64,000 bases of DNA from Achatina immaculata (taxonomy: Eukaryota; Mollusca; Gastropoda; Stylommatophora; Achatinidae): positions 102,001 to 166,000 of the forward strand of contig CM019716.1 in assembly GCA_009760885.1 (NCBI GenBank), in the 5' to 3' direction. The notes under the pieces are model-generated. The model saw only the letters and a program-made list of their open reading frames with translations, did not search any database and was not told the DNA's origin. The position numbers and the translations under genes are program-made. This document shows, one piece after another, positions 42,601 to 54,600 of the stretch. How positions within the stretch are numbered: position 1 is the stretch's first letter; the number at the start of each line of letters is the position of its first letter.

Positions 42601-45600
42601 AATTAGCTCTCTCTTTCTGAAAATTTAGCTCTGCCCTGCAGAAAGTTCAGTTCTGTCCTGCAGGAAATTTATCATTGCCTTACCGTGGCCGTGAGGTTCA
42701 GCTTCATTGTCGAGTGTCCTTGCGCCGAAAGAACGTCGTAGTCTATTGGCTGCGACAAGATCACGTGATTTCCGTCGTCAGATATCTTGAAATATTGACG
42801 GCCGTCGAGCTGCCGTGGTACAAAGAAATGTATATTTAACTATAGAGATCGGCGTATACAGTGACATGCACTGAAACAAACTACATATATAAAGATGCAC
42901 AGATGGCACAGCGGTATGGACTTTGACAAAATAAGCTGTTAGACTAGATAGAGCAAGCCAGAGAGACTTCCTTCCTTCAGAAAGGAGGCGGAATAGGACT
43001 AGTACGATCTGGAGGGAAACAGCGCACTGTGACCCCTATCCACACTGGCCGTTGTTTAACCCAGACAAACAGAAGTTACACCGACAATATTTCAATGTTG
43101 GCCCCCCTAGGCAACTGCCCAGTGTGCTCCTTAAGTTAAGACAGCACTGTATGGAACGACTATGACAGCAACACATAGAGAACGAATGAACTTTGTTTTC
43201 TAAGGGGGAATAACTGAGCAGTTATGCCTGTCTGGCATTCTTTCCTTCACCTCGAAACTTTCATTCTTCCCAGACTTTCAGTTTAGCACAAGTGTACATG
43301 AGCTGTGAATAAGAATAAACAATAAAATGAGACGAGGGAAAGAGGAAGACACACTGAAAAATGAAATGAAGTGACGTTTTAACTCGCCCGTTTCATATAG
43401 TTTTAATGGTTACTTCCCTTGATTTTTTTTTTTTTTACTTCTCCCTCCTATTAGCGGGTGTACCACAGTATTCCGTATTGAGTCTCTAGAGCACGCGAGC
43501 CACTGTTTAGGTGGGGGGAGGTGAGAGAGAGAGAGAGTGAGAGAGAGAACTAAACAGGTCCAGAAAAGAAATAGACAGGAAAAACACTGAAACAAAAAGA
43601 CAATAAACATGAATAGGAAAAATGAAAAGTCAGAACGCAACAGTGTTGCAGACACGCGTGAAACGAAACAAATACAAGAATATAGAGACCATAAGAATTA
43701 GAGAAAAACCACAGGTGGGATAAATAAACACACACGCTCTCACACACACACATGCACACAAAGAATGACTGAAAATACAGCAAGAAGAGTAATATAATGA
43801 AACAAGCGATGCAAAGAAAAGGAGCAATAGATGCGAAGATAAATAACGAGTCTACCAGACAGTGATAAGCTCATGAAAGGACACTTGGAAGGAGGTCATT
43901 TTAAAAGCAAAGAGAAGACAAGAGATCGGTGTCTAAAAATATATATATAACTATACATTATGCCTCTTATAAGCCACGGCCTCTTACAAGCCACAGCCTC
44001 TTACGGGCTACAGCCTCTTACAAGCCACACACGATAATTAGTGTATAAGTATACAATATACAACTATACACAAAGCACTGCAGTAAAGCTTTGATACCAA
44101 AATGTATAAAGTAGAAAAAAGTAGGAACAGCTTTATTATTTAACAAATACACAGTTGTTATGTAGGAACAGCTTTATTATTTAACGAATACAGCGTCACA
44201 ACTGTGTATTCGTTAAATAATAAAGCTGTTCCTACTTTTTATATATACTAAACATTTCTTACAACCCACAATATTCCATTCGTTTTATTTTATTTTATTC
44301 TTTTTTTTCCACTCATTTTTTTTTGTACATATCATTCATGTGAATTTACATTTTATCTTCTCTCTCTATTTCTTCGTCCTGTGTGTTTTTGTTTGATTAA
44401 GGCTCACTCCGAAACGTCACAACTGTGTACTCGTTAAGTAATACAGCTGTTTCTACTTTTTTTTCCTAGTTCATACATTAAGAAATCAGTGTCTGGCCTT
44501 AGATTTGGTTATACCTGGCAAGTGTCTCCAAGAACATCATGTAACTGACGCCAGGTGTGTGACTACATTTTCAGTAGCACCTAACTAGTTACTTATGTAG
44601 CCCAGTGCTTCTGTGTACAGTATGTATCTTACTAACGTATGTGATCATTTTATTATCTAATCAGCGTATCTGGCCGCAGTGTTTATGTGCCAAATGTGTC
44701 TGATCTGTTTCAATGATTATGTAGCTGATCCATGTATTCGACTTCACTGTGTAGGGGATCTACATAGCTGGCTACATTCTCTTCTACTTCACCATATGTG
44801 ACTACACTGTGTATCTGATCCACCACATCTGCCTACAGTATAATTCATTATATCTGTCTACACTCTATCTGATCTACATATCTGTCTATTTTATGTATTT
44901 TACCAATCTACCTGACCACATGATATTCAAATGTAAGGACTACATTCATTCATTCATTCATTTGCATGTCCCTTGCGGAACTTTGCCTCCCAAACAGCAC
45001 TCCTGTAGGCCTCTCAGTTGTGAGCAAGATGGCCTGCTGCTGTTGCATCCATTTCCAGATCGTCAACGATGTCTTGCAGCCATCTTCGTCTTGGTCTTCC
45101 TCTACATACAGTTTTTAAAATCTCAATTTTGTCTACATTCTAAGAAGAAATGTAACATTTTCGTCTTTCACAAACAGTTTAAGTCTTTATTTTAACTTTC
45201 TCCACTGTCAAACTCGAAAAAAAAGACATAACCACGTGATCTAGTCTTAAGATGTCAACATACCTGAGGCCCCAGGTATGGCTCTAGAGAGTATGCAGAC
45301 ACACGCCCAGTCGTATCCGGATCGGTAGCTATTTGCCGTAAACTGAAAACGCTACTGCCAACACTGGTACTCTATAGAGCAGCACAGACAAAAACTATTT
45401 TAACCTTCTTAACAACAGATGTATAGTTGTATTCTTTAGAAACATCTTATGAGTCTGGATGATCCCATTACCGTTACTGATTTATAGACAAAAACTGCTA
45501 TTACACCCAATGACATTAATGGTTTATTAATCCTTTTTTAAAAATTCTGTACCAACTAATGTTTCTGATTTCAAAATGTCACTCTCCTCGTGGATGTTAA

Positions 45601-48600
45601 TGATTTATAAAGAAATAACACTGTCGCACCAATTGAAGTTAATGATTTATGAACAAAGAATTCTACTGCACCAGCTGACGTTAATATTAGCAGAAATGCA
45701 GAGGAAACCACTGACAACAATTATTGAGGAAAGACGCTGGCGATGGTTGGGACATGTGCTCCGAATGACTGACAACTCACTACCAAAAATAGCACTAAGA
45801 TTGACACCACAGGGGAACAGAAGTAAGGGTAGACCAAAAGAGACATGGAGAAGAACAACAGAGAGGATGTTGAGCAATAGAGGGCTCACCTGGGCAAGAG
45901 CAGAAAAAAAAGGCGAAGGACAGGCATTTGTGGAAAACCCTTGCGGAAGCCCCATGTGCCCTGAGCACTTAAGGTTCAGAGAGAGAGAGAGAGAGAGAGC
46001 TGACGTTAATAATATATGGGAAATAAAACGCTGCTACACCAGATAATGTTAATGATTTATAACAAAGAGCCCTCTCACGTCACTAACGTTAATAATTTAA
46101 GAACAAATAATATTACTGCACCAGCTAACTTTATTGCTTTATGAGCAGTACTCTTGCTCACCTCACTAACGTTGATACTGTACGCTCGAGTGTGATCGAA
46201 CACAGGCGGATGCTCATTTACGTCAGATATGATAAGCTCTTGTTTGTACTACAGGCAGAATTCAAGAGAAAAAAAAAATATTTGTAATCAAGGAAGAATT
46301 CAAGAAAAGAAATTTGTTTAAATATATACTTCTGAAAAAAAAAAATCAGAAGCAGAAAGATGTACACACATGAATGACTTTCGTAAGGAAAAAAATAATT
46401 ACGCGATGTAAAATATATGAGTGCAACGTTTATACTATTGGAAAAATTCAAGAACACACAATTCAAACAATGATGGTGATGATTATGTGCCTGGCTGTTG
46501 GAGACTTTCATTACATTCAGGTAGTCTTGTATATCAGTAATACAGACCGGCAGAACAGGGAAGCTATTGCCAGCTTCTTTTCAGCTCATATCACGCTAAC
46601 CTTCCAGTAAAATTTGACGAACCACGCTAAACTTGATGGAAAATTGACAAAGCAGAACTCAAATTGGCGGAATATTTGACAAAGCACACTCAACTTGGCG
46701 GCTGATTTGACAAGGCTCGCTCAACTTGGCAGGAAAAAAATTGACTAGCCACACTCAACCTGAGGGGAAATTTTGAGGAAAATTTTACAAGGAACGATCA
46801 TCCTGGCGGAAAATTTGACAAGGCACACTCATCTTGGTGAAAATTTGACAAGGCACACTCATCTTGGTGAAAATTTGACAAGGCACACTCATCTTGGTGA
46901 AAATTTGACAAGGCACACTCATCTTGGTGAAAATTTTACAAGGCACGATCATCCTGGCGGAAGATTTGACAAGACACACTCATCTTTGCGGAAATTTGAC
47001 AAGGCACACTCATCTTGGCGGAAAATTTGACAAGGCCTACAATCAGCTTTATGGGTTTTGTCGTTTAAAAATGAGGAAACCGCTCATTGCGACCCTCCTA
47101 GAAACTTCTGAGGCACATCTACGGACCCTTCAATGCACATCTATTGGTCATAACTGTAATGGGCTATAACAATGTCTTGGACATGTATATCTTTAGCATT
47201 GCCAGGCGAGGCAATCTCTTTAAAATTCCTGATGTGCAAAAAAAAAAAAACAACTTCTAATGAAATGAATAAAAACACAATATATGAAGTAGTACTAAAT
47301 GCTGTACTGTGGACAGACTGCCTCTGGCAAATGGGACACATTTGTAATAGATCTTAAATGAATTTTTATAGTCATGGGACATAAAGAAAAAAGTACAAGG
47401 CACTACATAACCTAACTGGCGGTCCTACTTCAAAGAAATATTTTAAATAGCAGTCAAATATGTTTTATTTGCTATCTTACATCCTTCCGTGCCGTTAAAC
47501 GTCACATAGGGCTCGCAAGGTAGTTCGCCAAGTTTTCATGTTGTTTTCGGCGACCTTTTCAATCTCATTATGGGATTTTATATTAAATTGTATGTTATAT
47601 CATAGAAACCTTAAATATCCCGTTATATGAAGCAAATCGCCGAGTCATATTAAGAAGTCTAATTGACCCATCAACACTGAAAGGTATATAAAGAGGGGGA
47701 TGGGTGAAAACAAGTTATGATCAAGCGTGTGACGTTAGTGTCAGTAAAGTTATAAAGGTATGTAGAGATTGTTTTGTGGGAAAATGTGTCAGAAACTTGT
47801 GTAAAATCAGTGTAAAATGTGTAGGACGCCGGTGCAAAATGCTTGGGACGGTAGTGTAAAATCAATGTAAAATGCGTGGGGACGCTAGTGTAAAATCAGT
47901 GTAAAATGTGTGGGACGCTATTGTAAAATCAGTGTAAAATTTGCGTTGTGTTTGTGCTGCTGGTATGACGCGCGTCATAACGTTGTCAGTGGTGTAGTAA
48001 CGTGGAAAGCCATGTCTGGTTTCAGTGCCACGCGTAAGGTCTGGTATAAGGGCTAGTTATAAAGCTGCAAGTCATGTTATTGTCACGGTTGTGATATTAC
48101 TGTCACGTTGGTGTTATTTTCACAACGGTATTGCTTGTGTCAACTTGTCCTCGGCCTTTAACCCCAGTGTTGTTTGTAGCGTATGTTGGGTGATGGTGCC
48201 AATGGCACATTGACTGAACACAGCCCAATCTTTTCTGTAAAGTTCTAATTGTTTGCCACTGCTCTTCATTATTCCCCTTTCGCATAGTCTTTGGTGGTGG
48301 GTTCTGTGTGTAACAAATATGTAAGGAAGCTACGTATACATAATGCAGTGTGAACAATATAAGAACATTTACTTTTAGTTTACTGTTAGTTACAAAAAAA
48401 AATATATTACATATATATGCCATAGACATATGAAAGAGACCATCGAACTGACCTTGTAGCTCCATCCATGGAATGTGCAGACAAGCAGAAATGGTAGAGA
48501 CTCACGATTGCCTCCCTATAGAAGCAGATTACAAAAAGGTAAGTTACTGCCTCAGTATCAAAGGGTAAATCACTGCCTCAGTATCAAAGGCTCTTAACCC

Positions 48601-51600
48601 CGTGTTTTAACACTGAACAGTTTTGTGGGGTTTTTTTCCTGAATTCTACTTCTTTTATTTTCAATTTGTATACGTTTATAATGTGTGTATGTGGTGGTGT
48701 GTAAGTTATATGGCTAACAACTGCTTTGTTACGTCAGTAAAATATTTATATTGTCTCCGATATAACAGAACTTTAGCTTTTTTCGACTAGACTTTTTTTT
48801 ACGTTATCGTCTGTTTCACCACAGATTAACGTTATCGTCTGTTTCACTATAGATTAATGTTATCGTCTGTTTCACTATACATTAATGTTATCATTTGTTT
48901 CACTACAGATGAACGTTATCGTCTGTTTCACTACAGAGTAACGTTATCATCTGTTTCACCACAGATTAACGTTATCGTCTATTTCACCATAGATTGACTT
49001 GAAACTTTCAGCTTTGTACTTGTATATGCCTGCCTCTTTGGCTGTGTTAAAATGTAGCAAGATGATATCATAAACAGATTTATCCAAAAAATGTTTCTCT
49101 TGGACACGAAGTGTTCCATGTGTCGGCTCTAGATTGATTCGTCTTTTAATATGTAATAGTCGAAGGCATTAAGAAATATGGTAGCTTATGAAATCCACAC
49201 TGTAACCTTGCAACACCACATAGTCAGAACTATCTTAACATGAACTGAAGAAGGAAAATGTTGGATTAAATAAAGAAATTTAAGCCTCGAATAAGAAGAT
49301 TTCAAAATTTCAAACTGTAGTTTACATTTCAAAATTTGTCACTGAAGAAAGAGAGTAGTTTGTTTCGTTACCTTTATCCTTTCATTTTGACTGTTATTTG
49401 TTTCGGTCCGGTTTATTTTCCTGTATGATTTCCTAATTTATTTTTTTCTTTATCGTTGTCTAAATAACTCACCAAAGATTTGCTGATCGTTTCAAGGTCG
49501 GGAGATTTGGAGAAAATAATCCAGGCATGGCTGTCACTTGGCCTTAGCTTCTCTATCAGCAGATACCCCGTGGGTTCCGCTTCAATAAGCGTCCATTTTT
49601 CTCCGTGGCTTGTGGGCAGTTTCATTAGCGCAGAGCCTGGACATAACACAGACGTTTCATTCAAAGTCATCAAATTAAAACCAGTAGAACCGCAGCAAAG
49701 AGTGATATATAGTCATCTAATATTGTAATATGCAAGGTAGAAATTTCACACAAGACATTATCTAACCGCTGCCCTGGGCTCCCCTGAACGTTTCTCCGCT
49801 GCGGGCCACGTCCTGGAGGTGTATTAAGTACGGGCCTTGCTCCGAGTGTGACATGTGTTTACTGTGACTGACGTAAAGTACTTGAGTAATGAGCTTAATA
49901 CCCCTAATATCTTTTGACCAGCGACTGAATGCTCACGAAATGACTGGAGCAGACCGTCTGATATTACGGCGAGTTAAGTAACAGGTTTAAGGAAGAAGAC
50001 TATAGAAGCTCAGTCAAGATCAGAAGGACTGCGGTTAGAAGTCTGGTAAGTTTACGGCCTGGGTCAGCCGAGAAGAAAGTTATTAAAGTATAAATGAGGA
50101 TTTGGACAAATGATAGTCTGCATCCTCTAAGTCAAGATAGTATTTTCTCTCAGTATACACTTTGGTGTATGTTGTTCAGTATATGTATTTGAAAGCAACA
50201 CACAACGAGAACAATAACAGAAAAATTACTTTCCTGGACTGAATAAGAACAATAAAATAATAATTCTGTGTAAAAAAAAAAAACATGGAACACTGCTTGA
50301 CCAACAACTTCGGAGGTTCATCAAGACAAATGAACAATTTTTATTACGTCGAAATATTTTTCCTCTGGTGAGGAAACATGGGTGGCGAAGAGAAACTAAC
50401 GGACAGTGAAGAAATTTTCTGTGGATTGTAGTTGTCCCTGGTGTTAAGAGTGTACAACAATCACTGAAACTATGTCATACTCCACACACCCCATTACTGG
50501 TATCTTTCAGCGTTTGGCAGAAACTTTGCTCCCAGTTCTTTATCCTTTGCTTCAGAGTATGTGTCCTCACTGCAACTTCGGTTATTCATTTGCGTCTCTT
50601 CTCATATTCCCTCATGACTAATCTTGCTGCTTCACTTTCTCTTGTCTTGTCCCCTTCCTCTAGCAACTTTCAATATTCCAGACCGAAAAATCCTTCTTGA
50701 CAGGGCTCTGAGATTTGCTCTTATTCCCCTAGTCCATCCGCACCCTGACTGCCCCCCCCCCACACCGAATCTATGTGCTTCCTTCTATTCTCCAGAAATC
50801 AAATGCAATGCTTTCGCGTACACCAAGTTGCAAATACAAGAACGGTCTTTGTTCTCTTTTAAAAGCTTTGCATCCTTTCTGTTCGTGAGTAATAATTATT
50901 TTATGCTTTTTAGTGACAGATATAAAATTTAATTAAGATTGTAGCCACATCAGACGTATAATTGAATTAGGATTATAATTATACCAGATATATAACTGAA
51001 TTAGGATTGTAACCGTATTAGATACATAATTGAATTAGAGGGATTGCAGCCGTGTTAGATATATAATAAAATTAGGGTTGCAACCATATCAGATAACCGA
51101 ATTAACATTATAACTGTATCACGCATAACTGAATTAAAACCGAAATTGTATCAAGCTGTTTTATAAATGAGTGCAGACCTACATCTTCATTGTTAGTTTC
51201 TCTTTCCCGTTACACCTGTGTTATCATATCTCTCGTAAGCTCTGATGCCTTAGATATGATGCCTGCTCCGATAAATAAATAAATAAATATTACCTGCAAC
51301 AACATCCTCTCTGGTAAACAGGAAGCTACTCTCCACGCTGCATGGCTCTCCTGGTAACTCTCCTGATGATGCATTGCTGCCGGCTGCAAGGAATGTATCA
51401 CGTGTTAGTAAAGTTCTCAGTCTATTAAGTAAAACAAAAAAGAAGAAAAAATTCAAAATTAAAAAAAAACTAGTTTACCTTAAGAAAACAACATTCTCCA
51501 AAATGTATTATCTTTTTAAAAAAATTATAAAACTCTAAATTAATTTACCAATTTATCTTTTCTTCATCGTACTCTATTCTTTTGTTCATGGAACTCTAGT

Positions 51601-54600
51601 TTTTTTTTTCATTAAACTCTATTCTTTTGTTCGTCAAACACTAGACTTGTGTTTGTCGAACTCTAGTCTCTGATATGTCACAAAATGAAACCAGAGTTGG
51701 TGGTTGTTTGGTTGTTTTTTGGTTTCAGATTAGAGCTAAAAAAAAACAAAAACATAAAGCATGTCACGAGATTTTCGGCAGTAGTATATCACTCACCTGG
51801 CACGTCTTCTATAGCTTAGTTGTTTATTCTTGAGGGACGGTAAAATTAAAAAGTTTAAATCATATTTTGGTTTCTTCTTCTTTCACGTTGTCTTGTCTTG
51901 TCATCTTACTGGTGTACATTTCAGAATTAAACTAGAAATAGATTCACTGATAAGGCTCGGCAGTTTACTTCATAGAAAGCAGCAGTTCTTAACCTGGGCT
52001 CCAAAGACCCCTAGGAAATTCACTGAAAGGCTTTTAAGTGTCCATGGACCAGCAAATGGATTGGTACGATTTTTAAAATACCTAAGCATATCTAGGTTCT
52101 ATTTATAGCTTTATTTTAAATGAGGGTCTCGCAGCTGTTCACAGGCCGGAAATGGGGTCCACAGTTTAAAAAGAAAAAAAGTTAGGAATCACTGGCATTA
52201 AGGTATATTTAAGGTTTCTGTTGTGTATCTACTTAAAACATTTTAGTCAATAAGTTAACAAATCTTTACTTTCCGATTCATAAAACATCCGTTTCAAAAC
52301 GAAACACTGAAAATTAGAAGCAAGAGTGTCACACCTCTTAGAAATGAAGAACGTACAACAATTCAGTATTTCGGCGAAAGCCTTCTTTCAAGGATCATAT
52401 ACAAAAATATCACAGTAGATAAAAGCGCAGAAAACAGTTGAAAAATTGAACACTTAGCCTTTTATTCCCGTATTTCTTAAAAGCAGGACACCAAAAAACT
52501 CTAAGTGTTTAATTTTTTCTGTCTGTTTTCCGTGTTTTTATCTGTTGTGTTGTTCTTGTATGTGGTTCTTGAAAAAAAAAAAAAGCTTTCGCCGAAATAT
52601 TGGATTGTTGTTTGTTCTTCGTGCTCATCTTACTTTCCGCCATTCTTACTTCTGCCAACTTTCCTTACTCTTTTTATCTTATTGGTAAAACTGAACTATA
52701 CATCTCACACTGTCTTCATTACTAGAACCAGTTTTACTACAGTCCTCATTTCTCTTATCTCTCAACTTCTTATACAACGGAAATAAAGCACTGCATGACA
52801 TGGAAAAACTTCACCAGGTTATTATCCATAAAAACCATCTTTGTATCAGGATTTATGACACTGTAATATACAAACGGGATTATGTACAAGTTTACAGAAC
52901 AGTATAAACCATAAAGAAACAGAATCCACCAACATGCAGTATTAAATTAAACGGAACTATTCTAAAGCAGGTGCAGAAATTCAAATACCTTGGAGCAGTA
53001 ATAACTTCAGATGGGAAATGCAGAACAGAAATTAGGAACAGAATAGGCCAAGCAAAAACTGCATTTCAGAGAATGAGAAACATATTAGCTAACACATCTT
53101 TATCAATGAATGTTAGAAAACGAGTCCTAAAATGCTATATTGAACATATCTTGTTATATGGAAGTGAATCATGGACAATAGGCAAGTCTGCACAAAAATC
53201 ATTGGAAGCAGCAGAAATGTGGTTTATTAGAAGAATGTTGCGAATCCCCCGGACAGCAAAAATAACTAATGAAGAATGTATGAGAAGAGCTGGAGAGACA
53301 AAAAACCTTGTCAGAAAGATAAGAGAGAGACAATGTACTTTCATAGGACATGCAATGAGAGGAGGGGGCATTGAAAATATTATAACAACAGGAAAAATAG
53401 AAGGAAGAAGATCAAGAGGAAGACCAAGAGAAATGATACTGGACAGTCTGACGGGATGGTGTGAGAGGAGATCACCTGCATGAAGGATCGGGTACTCTGG
53501 AGAAGCATAATAGCCAACGCCAGTCGGCACGGCACATGATGATGGTGATGATAAACCATTCGAAAAAGGTTAAAGACAAAAAGATAATGTTCCCAAGAAA
53601 CTGTTCAAAGAACTATTGAAGAAACTGATAGAAATGATTTGTTATAAAAGAAGAACTAATTCAAAACATAAGAAAATAAATAACCTCATCACCTTTCCGT
53701 TTATGATAATCAGAATTGAGAGGGAGACAATTTTTTTTCTTTAACAAAGATAAATAAGAGGAAGAATGGAGATCGGTAGAATAAAACAATAAGACTTAGA
53801 TGACAAATATCCATGTGACACCTGGATACGTGTGTATACAGATGGATCTGCACATAATGCCATAAAGAATGGAGGGGCAGGAGCACATATTGAAAATCTA
53901 AACAACACCACTGACAAGATTTCCATACCCACTGGAAAATACTGCAACAACTATGATGCAGAAGTTAGGGCAATTATTGCTGCAGCTGAAAAACTATCAG
54001 ACTCCATAATTGATACATGACCCGTGGTAATTCTCACAGATGCAAGATCAGTACTGGAAGCTCTTCAGTGCAACAAACTACCAGATCTTAAGGATGCCTT
54101 GTCAAAAATTGGCTCACAACACAGTCACCTTGCAGTGGATTGCCTCCCACTTTGGGATACTAGGCAATGAGAAATCTGACCGTCTGGCCAAAGAAGACAC
54201 TGAAATGGAGCAACCAGACATAATCCTATAATCAGAAGAAAAGCATGATAAAAACCTACAGGAACCCACAAACACCATCACATGATGACTATCACATGCT
54301 AAACAGAAAGGAATAAGTCATCATTTTCCGTTTCCGAACAGGACACAACCTACTCCGAAGTCATATGTATACAAAGTTTAAGGTTGGTGCTACTACTCTT
54401 TGTACATGTGCCCAACTGTTTCAAACTATGGAACATATCCTCCAAAACTGCACCAACTACGAGACACTGAGAAATAATTACTGGCCCAGTGAAACCACCA
54501 AATAAGATAAGCTCTATGGTTCCATACATGAATTACACAAAAAAACCAGTGAAATTTATCCACCACACAGGACTGCAGATATAGACAGACAATGTGTAAG

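Noticed and set aside
47685..47693. TATATAAAG as a promoter
   Set aside because: Good TATA match, but followed by a degenerate tandem array without a gene on either strand and located in a cadherin intron.
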